A DNA stretch of 64,000 nucleotides, taken from positions 1 through 64,000 of the forward strand of contig NZ_JADHDT010000001.1 in NCBI RefSeq assembly GCF_016820445.1. The letters run 5' to 3'. The translations under genes were made by a program, and so were the position numbers. Under the pieces are notes generated by a model. The model saw nothing but the letters and a program-made list of their open reading frames with translations. It did not search any database and had not been told where the DNA came from. Positions 8,619-19,186 of the stretch are shown here, in pieces (the first letter of the stretch is position 1; each line of letters opens with the position of its first letter). This DNA comes from Sphingomonas beigongshangi (GTDB taxonomy: Bacteria > Pseudomonadota > Alphaproteobacteria > Sphingomonadales > Sphingomonadaceae).

Positions 8619-8826
8619 GCGGACGAACATCGATATCGACGAGAAGCTCGTAGCGGACATCACCGCCGTGCTGGGCATGAACAATCAGCGCGAGGCGGTG
8701 GAACAAGCTCTGCGAGATACGCTGCGCGTCAAGCGTCAGCTCGCCGCATTGGATGGCTTGCGCGGGCTCGGCTGGGAGGGCGATCTCGACGAGATGCGGA
8801 CGAGCAGATATTTGCCTGAGCAATGA
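8617..8826 (+). CDS. vapB: VapB-type antitoxin
   Basis: A 69-residue antitoxin of the DUF2191/VapB ribbon-helix-helix group. The N-terminus MRTNIDIDEKLV forms the DNA-binding strand, NNQREAVEQALRDTL the helices, and the C-terminal tail with GWEGDLDEMR is the part that in this family wraps the toxin and blocks its active site. The stop overlaps the vapC start by four bases (ATGA), so toxin translation is coupled to antitoxin translation. GGAG sits 8 bp before the ATG, inside the operator palindrome. Confidence 0.9.
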   Translation: MRTNIDIDEKLVADITAVLGMNNQREAVEQALRDTLRVKRQLAALDGLRGLGWEGDLDEMRTSRYLPEQ

Positions 8827-9245
8827 CCGCTGTCGTTGTTGACTCCAGCATCTGGATCGACAGGCTGGCGGATCGCGACACTGCCGAAGTCCGAACGCTG
8901 AGAAATCTTATCCTGGCGCGGCACAGGGTTATGGTCGGCGATTTGATGCTCGCAGAAGTTCTGCAAGGTACGACCGATGATCGCCATTTCGACCGGGCGC
9001 ACCACCTGATGGCATCGTTCGATCACCTGGCGGTGACATCGCATACCGTCGCGGTCGAGGCGGCCCGCAACTATCGTCGACTGCGCGCGCTTGGCATCAC
9101 AGTCCGAAAGACGATCGACACGTTGATCGCGACGCGGTGCATCCTTGATGACATGCCTTTGTTGTATCGCGATCGAGATTTCGATCCTTTCGTGCAGTAT
9201 CTCGGCCTGCGGTCGGCGATGGCAGAAACCACCGGAGTGAACTGA
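8823..9245 (+). CDS. vapC: VapC-type PIN-domain ribonuclease toxin
   Basis: A 140-residue PIN-domain RNase. The four acidic positions that bind metal are present: D7 in VVVDSSIWID, E45 in LMLAEVLQG, D99 in KTIDTLIA, and D117/D119 in YRDRDFD. VapC toxins cut specific RNAs, often initiator tRNA or 23S rRNA, once the antitoxin is degraded. Here the substrate cannot be inferred. Its TGA shares one base with the ATG of gor (TGATG), so an antioxidant enzyme reads out of the toxin gene. Confidence 0.92.
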   Translation: MTAVVVDSSIWIDRLADRDTAEVRTLRNLILARHRVMVGDLMLAEVLQGTTDDRHFDRAHHLMASFDHLAVTSHTVAVEAARNYRRLRALGITVRKTIDTLIATRCILDDMPLLYRDRDFDPFVQYLGLRSAMAETTGVN

Positions 9246-10594
9246 TGCCCGATTACGACTACGACCTCTTCGTCATCGGGGCCGGCTCCGGCGGCACGCG
9301 TGCCAGCCGCGTCGCTGCGGCGCACGGCGCGAAGGTCGCGGTGGCGGAGGAATATCGCGTTGGCGGGACCTGCGTGATCCGCGGCTGCGTGCCCAAGAAG
9401 CTGCTCGTCTACGGCGCGCATTTCGCCGAGGACCTGCGCGATGCCGCGCAGTTCGGCTGGGACGTGCCGCAACCCTGTGCCTTCGACTGGAAGCGGCTGC
9501 GCGACAACGTGCTGGCGGAGGTCGATCGCATCAACGGCGCCTATACGCAGACGCTCGAGAACAACGGTGTCGAGATCATCCCGCAGCGCGCGGTCGTGAC
9601 GGGCCCGCACAGCGTGCGCCTCGCCGATGGCTCGGAGAAGACCGCCGCGCGCATCCTCGTCGCCGTCGGGGCGCATCCGGCCGTCCCGTCCTGCCCCGGC
9701 CACGAGCATGGCATCACGAGCAACGAGGCCTTCCACCTCGATGCCATCCCGAAGCGCGTGCTGATCGCCGGCGCAGGCTATATCGCCAATGAGTTCGCTG
9801 GCATCTTCCACCAGTTCGGCGCGCACGTCATCATCATGAACCGGACGCAGGACATCCTGCGCGGCTACGACCTCTCGATCCGCGACCGCCTGTTGCAGAT
9901 CAGCATGATGAAGGGCCTGGAGTTCCGCTTCGACGCCGCCTTCGAAGGGATCGACAAGGGCGAGGACGGCTGCCTGACCGTCAAGATGTCGAACCACGAG
10001 CCCGTCACGGTCGACATGGTCATGTTCGCGACCGGTCGCCTGCCCAACACCAAGGGACTGGGGTTGGAAACCGCCGGCGTCGACGTCGACGAAAAGGGCG
10101 CGATCAAGGTCGACGACCGCAACCGCTCGACCTGCGAGAGCATCTTCGCGATCGGCGACGTCACCAATCGCGTGCAACTGACCCCGGTCGCGATCCGCGA
10201 GGGCCAGGCGTTCGCCGACACCTTCTACGGCGACAAGCCGACCACCGTCGACTATGGCTGCATTCCCAGCGCGGTTTTCAGCCACCCGCCGCTCGCCGGC
10301 GTCGGCATGACGGAAAGCGAGGCGAAGCAGAAGCTCGGCTCGGTCGCGGTCTATTCCTCGGATTTCCGGCCGATGAAGAACGTCCTTGCCGGCCGCAACG
10401 AGCGAGCGCTCTACAAGATGGTGTGCGACGGCGAGACCGGCCGGATCGTCGGGCTGCACATGATCGGCCCCGACGTTCCCGAAATCCTCCAGGCCGCCGC
10501 CATCGCGGTGAAGGCCGGCCTCACCAAGGCGCAGTTCGACGAGACGGTCGCGCTGCACCCGACGATGGCGGAGGAACTGGTGCTGATGCGCTGA
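9245..10594 (+). CDS. gor: Glutathione-disulfide reductase
   Basis: A 449-residue FAD enzyme that keeps glutathione reduced using NADPH. Seen in order: FAD motif GAGSGGTRASR, redox-active pair C43/C48 in GGTCVIRGCVPKK, NAD(P) motif GAGYIANEFAG, the FAD-contacting IFAIGDVTNRVQLTPVA segment, and the C-terminal catalytic dyad H438 and E443 in ALHPTMAEE. It starts on the last base of vapC. It may have its own promoter inside vapC, but as drawn its translation follows the toxin. It supplies glutathione to the glyoxalase pair further along. Confidence 0.95.
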   Translation: MPDYDYDLFVIGAGSGGTRASRVAAAHGAKVAVAEEYRVGGTCVIRGCVPKKLLVYGAHFAEDLRDAAQFGWDVPQPCAFDWKRLRDNVLAEVDRINGAYTQTLENNGVEIIPQRAVVTGPHSVRLADGSEKTAARILVAVGAHPAVPSCPGHEHGITSNEAFHLDAIPKRVLIAGAGYIANEFAGIFHQFGAHVIIMNRTQDILRGYDLSIRDRLLQISMMKGLEFRFDAAFEGIDKGEDGCLTVKMSNHEPVTVDMVMFATGRLPNTKGLGLETAGVDVDEKGAIKVDDRNRSTCESIFAIGDVTNRVQLTPVAIREGQAFADTFYGDKPTTVDYGCIPSAVFSHPPLAGVGMTESEAKQKLGSVAVYSSDFRPMKNVLAGRNERALYKMVCDGETGRIVGLHMIGPDVPEILQAAAIAVKAGLTKAQFDETVALHPTMAEELVLMR

Positions 10595-10609
10595 GGCATC
10601 AGCCGCGGG

Positions 10610-11383
10610 TCACGCACCGATATAGCGGCCGGGGCGGCGTTCGTTCACCGCCCTGACCCCCTCCGCGAAGTCCGCGGTGCGTTGCAGCCATGCCTGCTCG
10701 GCGAGTTCGTGGTCGGTCTGCCGCTGGACGAGCGCGAACAGGTCGCCACGGATCGTCGCGCGCGTCGACTGCACCGCGAGCGGCGCACCCGCCGCGATCT
10801 CCCGCGCCAGCGTCAGCGCCGCCTCGTGCAATTGCTCCTGCGCCACGACCTCGTCGACCAAGCCCCATTCCGCCGCCTGGTCCGCCCTGATGCGCCGCCC
10901 GGTGAGCAGCATCAGCGCCGCCCGCTGCCGCCCGATCACGCGTTCCAGCACGGCCGAAATGCCGAAACCGGGATGCAGACCGAGCTGGACGAAATTGGCG
11001 ACGAAGCGGGCTTCCGGCGCAGCGATGCGGAAGTCGGCGGCGAGCGCCAGGCCGAGACCGGCGCCGACCGCCGAGCCCTGGATCGCCGCCACGACCGGCT
11101 TGCGCACCGCGAACAGCCGCGCGGCGGCGACGTAAAACGGATTGCGCGCGCCCTCGGGCTGCGGATCGGCGACGGGATTGGCGTTCGCCAGATCGGCGCC
11201 CGCGCAGAAGACACGGCCCTCCGACCGCAACAGGATCGCGCGGACATCGGCGTCCGCATCCGCCGCCTCGAACGCCGCACCGACCGCCTCGATCAGCGAC
11301 AGGTCGGCATGGTTGTGCGGCGGTCGGGCAAAGGCGACGACGGCGACATGGCCGTCATGCGTGACGTGAACGGTCTGGGTCAT
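10610..11383 (-). CDS. Enoyl-CoA hydratase/isomerase family protein
   Basis: A 257-residue crotonase-fold protein. The oxyanion-hole motifs are recognisable: FCAGADL and IQGSAVGAGLGLALAADFRIA. At the usual positions of the two catalytic glutamates of true hydratases I see GLHPGFGISA rather than a clear pair, so it could be an isomerase or another crotonase. It probably acts on acyl-CoA in fatty-acid or amino-acid breakdown. It converges on gor, with 15 bp between stops. Confidence 0.85.
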   Translation of the reverse strand: MTQTVHVTHDGHVAVVAFARPPHNHADLSLIEAVGAAFEAADADADVRAILLRSEGRVFCAGADLANANPVADPQPEGARNPFYVAAARLFAVRKPVVAAIQGSAVGAGLGLALAADFRIAAPEARFVANFVQLGLHPGFGISAVLERVIGRQRAALMLLTGRRIRADQAAEWGLVDEVVAQEQLHEAALTLAREIAAGAPLAVQSTRATIRGDLFALVQRQTDHELAEQAWLQRTADFAEGVRAVNERRPGRYIGA

Positions 11384-11481
11384 GCAACCGGCATAGCGAT
11401 GAAAAGCCCGGCGCCCAATCCCGTCGCGAGCGACAAAACTGCCGAAATGGTGAGGCCGTTTCGGGCCTGTTAACGCGTGGT

Positions 11482-11491
11482 CCGTATACGG
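11482..11491. promoter_or_regulatory. Palindrome CCGTATACGG
   Basis: A perfect 10-bp palindrome centred on GTATAC, in the divergent gap between the crotonase gene and the small exported protein. GTATAC-centred palindromes are typical of FCD-class GntR operators and a similar one precedes the amino-acid oxidase operon at 54872. Could be chance. Confidence 0.25.
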
Positions 11492-11521
11492 TCCGCTTCA
11501 CGGTCCATTCGTCGGTCGCCC

Positions 11522-11908
11522 ATGTCGCCATTCCGCGCCGCTACCCTGTTGCTCGCCTTCTCCGCCACGACACCGGCATCCGCCGATCGCGGCCTATCGC
11601 TGGTGCCATCCGCGACGCAGCGGTCGATCGCCCAGCGGCAGAATGCCGTCTTTTCCGCGAGGCTGGATCGGATGAGTACGACGGTCGACCGGCTCGAGGC
11701 GGGCGGCCTCGCCGCCGGGCGCATCGCATTCCTGCGCCAGGACATCGCGCGGGTCGCGGACATGATCGCGTCCGCTTTCCGACTGCAGGGGTGGCTGAAA
11801 CCGGTGGAGGAACGCGGCTACACCGGCATGCTGGACCAGATCGAACGCAAGATCGCCCGCGCCGCTGCGGAGCGCCGCGGCACGTCGGGCGCCGCGCCGC
11901 GCCACTGA
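11522..11908 (+). CDS. Hypothetical small exported protein
   Basis: A 128-residue protein that I do not recognise. The start at 11522 gives a clean signal peptide (MSPFRAATLLLAFSATTPASA, cleavage after ASA). The mature part is helical, basic and charged, with RIAFLRQDIARVADMI and a final Ala/Arg-rich tail. It may be periplasmic. It lies divergent from the crotonase gene and convergent with the E2 gene, 7 bp from its end, so it is a single-gene unit. Confidence 0.6.
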   Translation: MSPFRAATLLLAFSATTPASADRGLSLVPSATQRSIAQRQNAVFSARLDRMSTTVDRLEAGGLAAGRIAFLRQDIARVADMIASAFRLQGWLKPVEERGYTGMLDQIERKIARAAAERRGTSGAAPRH

Positions 11909-11915
11909 GCCGCCA

Positions 11916-13271
11916 TCAGTCCGCGAACAGCAACACCGGCGTCTCGAGCACCTTCTTCAGCGCCTGCACATAGCTGGCCGCGTCCCAACCGTCGACGACG
12001 CGATGGTCGCAGCTGATCGACAGGTTCATCAGCTTGGCGCGGCGGATCTCGTCGCCCCGCCCGGTGAAGACCGGACGTTCGACGATCTTGTTCGGGCCGA
12101 TGATCGCGACCTCGGGCCGGTTGATCACCGGCGTGGTGGCGATCCCGCCCAGCGGCCCCAGGCTGGTGACGGTGATCGTACCGTTGCCCAGTTCCTCCGG
12201 CTTCAGCTTGCTGGCGCGCGCCGCCTCCGCCAGCCGGGCGATCTCGCTGGCCAACTGCCACACGTTCTTGTCCTGCGCGTCGCGGATCACGGGCACCGTC
12301 AGGCCGGCGTCCGTCTGCGCGGCCATGCCCAGGTGCACGCGACCCGAGCGGGTCACGACACCCGCCTCGTCATCGTAGCGCGCGTTGAGCATCGGGAAGT
12401 CCGGCAGCGTGCGACAGATGGCGACGATCAGCATCGGCAAGAGCGTCAGCTTGGGACGCTGCCCCCGGTTGTCGTTGAGATCGGCACGCATCGCTTCCAG
12501 CGCGGTGACGTCGATCTCGTCGACATAGGTGAAATGCGGGATGTTCCGCTTCGAGGCCGCCATGTTCTCCGCGATGCGCCGACGCATGCCGATGACGCGC
12601 ACCGCCTCGTCCGCGCGCGCGCGGCTGGCATGCGGCGGCTGATAGCCCTGCGCCGCGCCGTAGCGGAGAAAGGCGTCGAGATCGGCGTGGCGGATGCGCT
12701 CACCGTCGGCGACGCGCACCTGGGACAGGTCGACGCCGAGATCGCGCGCCCGCGCCCGCACCGCCGGCGAGGCGAGGACGGGTGCACTTTCCCTCTCCCC
12801 TTGCGGGAGAGGAATGGGGTCGGCGGAAGGATGTGGGGGTGTCCGCGGCGAAGCCGGCGCTTCGTCAGTCCCGGTCGTGCGCGCGGGCGCGGCGTCTTCC
12901 CCTCCCACGGCGGAAGACGAGGCTTGCGCGTCCTCGACGCCCGGGTTCTCCGCCTCATATTGCTCCGCGGTCTCGGCCTGCGCGGGCGTCGGCGGCGCGG
13001 CGATGGCCTCTGCCTCGCCCTCCCCTTCGCCCTCGGTCTCGATGACGACCAGCGCCGATCCGATCGCAACCTGATCGCCGACCTCGCCCGCCAGTTCGAT
13101 CACGGTGCCCGCAACGGGGCTCTCCATCTCGACGGTGGCCTTGTCGGTCATCATGTCGGCGAGGTTCTGATCCTCCTCGACACGGTCGCCGATGCGGACG
13201 TGCCAGGCGACGATCTCGGCCTCGGCGATGCCCTCGCCGATGTCGGGAAGGCGGAAGGTGAAGCGGGCCAT
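11916..13271 (-). CDS. bkdB: Branched-chain 2-oxoacid dehydrogenase E2 subunit
   Basis: Dihydrolipoamide acyltransferase, 451 residues, core of the complex that turns 2-oxoacids from valine, leucine and isoleucine into acyl-CoA. One lipoyl domain (residues 1-80) with the lipoylated lysine K44 in TDKATVEM, a long Ala/Pro/Glu linker, a peripheral subunit-binding domain (about 172-208), and a catalytic domain with the H-D pair in DHRVVDGWDA. Inside the linker (about residues 143-163) the DNA is a palindromic repeat copy, see the separate entry. It starts 3 bp after E1 beta, the end of one operon. No E3 gene is present in the window. Confidence 0.93.
   Translation of the reverse strand: MARFTFRLPDIGEGIAEAEIVAWHVRIGDRVEEDQNLADMMTDKATVEMESPVAGTVIELAGEVGDQVAIGSALVVIETEGEGEGEAEAIAAPPTPAQAETAEQYEAENPGVEDAQASSSAVGGEDAAPARTTGTDEAPASPRTPPHPSADPIPLPQGERESAPVLASPAVRARARDLGVDLSQVRVADGERIRHADLDAFLRYGAAQGYQPPHASRARADEAVRVIGMRRRIAENMAASKRNIPHFTYVDEIDVTALEAMRADLNDNRGQRPKLTLLPMLIVAICRTLPDFPMLNARYDDEAGVVTRSGRVHLGMAAQTDAGLTVPVIRDAQDKNVWQLASEIARLAEAARASKLKPEELGNGTITVTSLGPLGGIATTPVINRPEVAIIGPNKIVERPVFTGRGDEIRRAKLMNLSISCDHRVVDGWDAASYVQALKKVLETPVLLFAD
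12785..12840. repeat. REP-like palindrome inside the E2 coding sequence
   Basis: Arms CCTCTCCC (12792-12799) and GGGAGAGG (12805-12812) around CTTGC, followed by CGGCGGAAGG. The same layout (CCCTCT..CC, GGGAGAGG, then CGGCGGAAGG.TG.GGG) is found in the non-coding gap after infB at 30224-30275. The copy is in frame and codes the proline-rich linker segment SADPIPLPQGERE between lipoyl and subunit-binding domains. Confidence 0.75.
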
Positions 13272-13274
13272 AGC

Positions 13275-14342
13275 TCAGGCGTCCTTCATGATCTTCTTGA
13301 GCGCCTCGCCGATGCGGACCGGGCCCGGGAAATAGGCCCATTCGAGGCTGTGGGGATAAGGCGTATCGAATCCGGTGACGCGCTCGATCGGCGCCTCCAG
13401 ATGGTAGAAGCAGCGTTCCTGGACGAGCGCCGACAGTTCGGCGCCGAAACCGGACGTCCGGGTCGCCTCGTGCACGATCATGCAACGGCCGGTCTTCTTG
13501 ACGGAGGCCTCGATCGTCTCGATGTCCAGCGGCACCAGGGTGCGCAGGTCGACGATCTCCGCATCGACACCCATGTCCGCGACGACGCGCTCGCAGACAT
13601 GGACCATCGTGCCGTAGCACAGGATGGTCAACGCCTCGCCGGGCCGCACGATCGCCGCCTTGCCCAGCGGCACCTTGTAATAGCCGGTCGGCACCGAACC
13701 GCCGGGATGCTTCGACCAGTTCTCGGCCGGCTTGTCCCAATGGCCGTTGAACGGCCCGTTGTAGATGCGCTTCGGCTCGAGGAAGAGGACGGGATCATTG
13801 TCCTCGATGGCGGCGATCAGCAGCCCCTTGGCGTCGTAGGGGGTCGCGGGGATCACCGTCTTGATGCCGGACACGTGCGTGAAGATGCCTTCCGGCGACT
13901 GCGAATGCGTCTGGCCGCCGAAGATGCCGCCGCCATAGGGCGAGCGCACCGTGATCGGCGCGGTGAAATCACCCGCCGACCGATAGCGCAGCCGCGCCGC
14001 CTCGCTGACCAGCTGGTCGAGCGCGGGGTAGATATAGTCGGCGAACTGGATCTCCGGGACGGGACGCAGGCCATAGGCGCCCATGCCGATCGCGACGCCG
14101 ATGATGCCGATCTCGGTGATCGGCGTGTCGAAGACGCGGGTCTTGCCGTACTTCGCCTGCAGACCGGCGGTCGCGCGGAACACGCCGCCGAAATAGCCGA
14201 CGTCCTCGCCCATCACCAACACGTCCGCATCGCGCGCCATCACGACGTCGAACGCGGAGTTGATCGCCTGGATCATGTTCATGCGGGCGACGGCGGGGGC
14301 TTCGCCCTCCAAGGTCGGTTGCTCGATCGTATCGCTCACCAT
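13275..14342 (-). CDS. bkdA2: Branched-chain 2-oxoacid dehydrogenase E1 beta
   Basis: A 355-residue transketolase-like beta subunit that pairs with E1 alpha to bind thiamine diphosphate. I use the ATG at 14342 (MVSDTIEQP); a further 27 codons upstream are only read-through of a repeat. The motif VLVMGEDVGYFGG includes the glutamate that activates the cofactor ring; DTPITEIGIIGVAIGMG and SPYGGGIFGGQTHSQSPE are also family-typical. A GGGAG lies 4 bp before the ATG, inside the edge of the repeat. It is followed 3 bp later by E2. Confidence 0.93.
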   Translation of the reverse strand: MVSDTIEQPTLEGEAPAVARMNMIQAINSAFDVVMARDADVLVMGEDVGYFGGVFRATAGLQAKYGKTRVFDTPITEIGIIGVAIGMGAYGLRPVPEIQFADYIYPALDQLVSEAARLRYRSAGDFTAPITVRSPYGGGIFGGQTHSQSPEGIFTHVSGIKTVIPATPYDAKGLLIAAIEDNDPVLFLEPKRIYNGPFNGHWDKPAENWSKHPGGSVPTGYYKVPLGKAAIVRPGEALTILCYGTMVHVCERVVADMGVDAEIVDLRTLVPLDIETIEASVKKTGRCMIVHEATRTSGFGAELSALVQERCFYHLEAPIERVTGFDTPYPHSLEWAYFPGPVRIGEALKKIMKDA

Positions 14343-14350
14343 GTCACTCC

Positions 14351-14453
14351 CGTCGTCCCGACGCACGCCGGGACCCATGGACCCGGCTGCACCGGTTGGC
14401 TTTCCCCATGGGCCGCGCCGCAACCATGGGTCCCGGCATTCGCCGGGATGACG
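14351..14453. repeat. Long REP-like inverted repeat between E1 alpha and E1 beta genes
   Basis: Two 30-bp arms (14351-14380 and 14424-14453) pair imperfectly, each with a GTCCCGGC/GCCGGGA core next to CCATGG. This fits the common alphaproteobacterial REP pair with GTC-ATCCCG ends. The segment lies between two genes of one operon, so the hairpin will be in the mRNA and could set the ratio or stability of the two E1 subunits. Confidence 0.8.
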
Positions 14454-14484
14454 ATGGAGGGGCGAATGACGGGCATCGAGCAGC

Positions 14485-16894
<2,410 letters not shown>

Positions 16895-16988
16895 GCGCGA
16901 TCCTCTTTCGATGTTTGCCGACCCTCATAAGACGCACGAGGGCCGAAAACAGCGAAAAAGTATCACGCGATACCGGTTGGTCCCGAGA

Positions 16989-18560
16989 TCAGGCCGCCGC
17001 GGCGCCCTGGGCGCTGCGCAGATGCTCGACGAACCCGACCGTCGAGGCGCGCAGCCGGCGGGCATGGTCCGCGAGCGCCGTCGCCGCGTCGCGCACCTCG
17101 CCGGACAGATCGCCCGCCGCATTGGCGGCCGCCGCAACGTCGGCGATCCTTTCCGCGATGACGTGCGCGCCCGCGCGCGCCTCGTGCACGCTGTCCGCGA
17201 TGCGCTGCGCCGCGCCACCTTGCGCTGCGACGGCCGCCCGGATGTCGTCCGCCGCCTCGGCCACCTCGACTACCGCGGACGAGGCGCGGTCGAGATCGGT
17301 GGCCGCTGCGTCGACGCCGTCCTGAACGCTGGCGACGAGGCCCGCGATCTTGTCGGTCGCGCGTCCCGTCGCACCGGCGAGCTGCTTGACCTCGCTCGCG
17401 ACGATGGCGAAGCCGCGTCCCGCATCGCCCGCGCGCGCCGCCTCGATCGTCGCGTTGAGGGCGAGCAGATTGGTCTGCGCCGCGATGCTGTTGATCTCGC
17501 CGACGAAGCCGCCGATGTCGACGGCACGGCCCGCGAGGGCTTGAACGGTGGCGTCGCCGTTGCGCGTGCTGGAACGCGCCGCCGCCGTCAGACGGCTCTG
17601 CTGCGCCGCGCTTTCCGCGACGCTGTTGATCGCCCCCGTCAGCTGGTCGACGGCCTGCGCGACGAAGCGGACCGCGTCCGACGCTTGCGTCGCGCCGGTC
17701 GCCGCCTCGCTCGCCTGGCGTCCGGTATCGGCGGCAAGACCGTTGAGCGCGGCGGCCGACCCCTCGAGCCGTGACGAGGCGGCCTCGATCGCGACGGCGA
17801 CCTCGACGACCCGTTGCTCGAACTGCGCCGCCAGGTCGACGAGCTCCGCGCGCCGCGCCTTTTCGCTGCGGATCTCCGCCCGTCGGCGCGCGTCGCGGTC
17901 GGCCGCGGCCTGCGCCTCGGCGACCCGTGCCGCCTCGAGCGCGACGACGGCACGTTCGCGTTCGACGCGCGCGACCTCGCGCTCGGTCTCCGCGACCGCC
18001 GCCATGGCCTCGCTGTCCCGCCGCGCGACGTCCTGCCGCGCGATCAGGCTGCGCAGATGGAGCGTGACGTAGCTCAACGCGATGCATTGCAGACCGACGG
18101 CGGCGCCATGGAACAGGACGCGGGCGATCCCGCCGAGTCCGTTTTCGAAAACCCAGCTCGGCATCAGCCAATCGAGCAGCAGGTGGTGCACCGCGATGAT
18201 GGCCGAGGCGAGCACCAAGGGGCGCCAGTCGCACATCACGGTCAGCGCGGCGAGCGCCGAGAAGAAGTACATATGGGCGTCCATCTGCCAGCCCGCCCCT
18301 GCCAGCAGGAAGACGAACAGCGCGGGAAGCACCGCCGCGAGACTGCCGACGGCAAGACGCGCGCCGACGTCGAACCGCCGCTTCGCCGCCAGCCATGTGG
18401 GTATCGCCAGGGCCGCGAGCGCGAGCACGACGGTCGGCACCGTATGGTCGCTGCCCATGCCGTAGCCGATCAGGCCGAGCATCGGCACGGCGCCCCACGA
18501 GACCGCGACAATGCCGCGCACGCCGCGTTCGCGCAGCGCGTCCAGGCTTTCGATCGTCAT
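16989..18560 (-). CDS. Methyl-accepting chemotaxis protein with six-helix membrane sensor
   Basis: I start at the ATG at 18560 (523 residues), which has GGAGG 6 bp upstream. About six membrane segments fill residues 15-170, including a [13 protein letters not shown] helix and an [11 protein letters not shown] helix. There is no periplasmic ligand domain and no HAMP domain is evident; a coiled coil with many E/R/A residues leads into the cytoplasmic signalling hairpin, whose tip [19 protein letters not shown] is intact. It should bind CheW/CheA. The signal is probably a membrane or energy cue. Its start overlaps the preceding small gene (ATGA). Confidence 0.9.
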   Translation of the reverse strand: MTIESLDALRERGVRGIVAVSWGAVPMLGLIGYGMGSDHTVPTVVLALAALAIPTWLAAKRRFDVGARLAVGSLAAVLPALFVFLLAGAGWQMDAHMYFFSALAALTVMCDWRPLVLASAIIAVHHLLLDWLMPSWVFENGLGGIARVLFHGAAVGLQCIALSYVTLHLRSLIARQDVARRDSEAMAAVAETEREVARVERERAVVALEAARVAEAQAAADRDARRRAEIRSEKARRAELVDLAAQFEQRVVEVAVAIEAASSRLEGSAAALNGLAADTGRQASEAATGATQASDAVRFVAQAVDQLTGAINSVAESAAQQSRLTAAARSSTRNGDATVQALAGRAVDIGGFVGEINSIAAQTNLLALNATIEAARAGDAGRGFAIVASEVKQLAGATGRATDKIAGLVASVQDGVDAAATDLDRASSAVVEVAEAADDIRAAVAAQGGAAQRIADSVHEARAGAHVIAERIADVAAAANAAGDLSGEVRDAATALADHARRLRASTVGFVEHLRSAQGAAAA

Positions 18561-18862
18561 ATCCGTCCTCCACACACGACCGCGGGGGCGCCGACGACGA
18601 CGACCCCGTGCGACAGCAACGCCCGCTGCAGGGGACCCCAGCGCCCACGCACGAGCAGCGTCGATCCCGGCCCGGGCGCCAGCAACGCGGCGCCCTGCGC
18701 CACCGCCTCGCGTGCCATGCCATCGGCCGACCACGTCGGGACCAGCAGCAACGCACCGCCGGGCCGCGGCATTGCCGCCAACATCGCCAGTATCACGGCC
18801 ACCGCCGCCATCTGCGCGACGGCCGCGCCGCGGTGGCCCTGCCGGATCGATCCTCGAGTCAT
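18557..18862 (-). CDS. Small membrane-anchored protein coupled to the chemoreceptor
   Basis: A 101-residue protein of unknown family. One hydrophobic segment (about residues 14-30) with a basic N-terminus suggests an N-in anchor, leaving roughly 65 residues outside. That part is rich in Gly/Ala/Val and ends [16 protein letters not shown]. The stop overlaps the chemoreceptor start by four bases (ATGA), so the two are made together. An accessory role for the receptor is possible but inferred only from coupling. Confidence 0.65.
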   Translation of the reverse strand: MTRGSIRQGHRGAAVAQMAAVAVILAMLAAMPRPGGALLLVPTWSADGMAREAVAQGAALLAPGPGSTLLVRGRWGPLQRALLSHGVVVVGAPAVVCGGRI

Positions 18863-19186
18863 GCCAAGCGCTTGGACCCGGCCGAATTATGATGCGGTTA
18901 ACGGGGCGAAAATAAACCCATTTAGATCAATGTTGCGTCCGCGATCGCATTGGCGCCGGCAGGGTTTGCGCCTTCGCGGCGGCGGTACCATTGACTTTTG
19001 GTCCGGTAGCGCGCACATGCCCCCGCATCGAGGCGTCAGGCAGCGTGAACGGGGCGAATGCCCCCGGCTCCGCCTCGGTCGATCCGTTCAGGGCTTCCCT
19101 ATTCACGCGGGGTGTCAGTTTTCCCCCGCCACCCGTGCGCCCCATCGGCGTCGCGGGCACGGCCCGTTGTTTGAGGTTTTTTTCTC
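18863..19186. other. Divergent gap upstream of the helicase
   Basis: A 324-bp gap between two divergent genes. A TTGACT at 18991-18996 is a fair -35 with a poor -10 (CACATG) 17 bp on, which would leave a leader of about 160 nt before the helicase. GAGG at 19173-19176 is a plausible ribosome binding site, followed by seven T (19177-19183) right before the ATG. No gene seen. Confidence 0.4.

Noticed and set aside
19177..19183. T7 run before the helicase start as a terminator or attenuator
   Set aside because: The hairpin just upstream (GGGC/GCCC) is too weak and the run sits between the ribosome binding site and the ATG.
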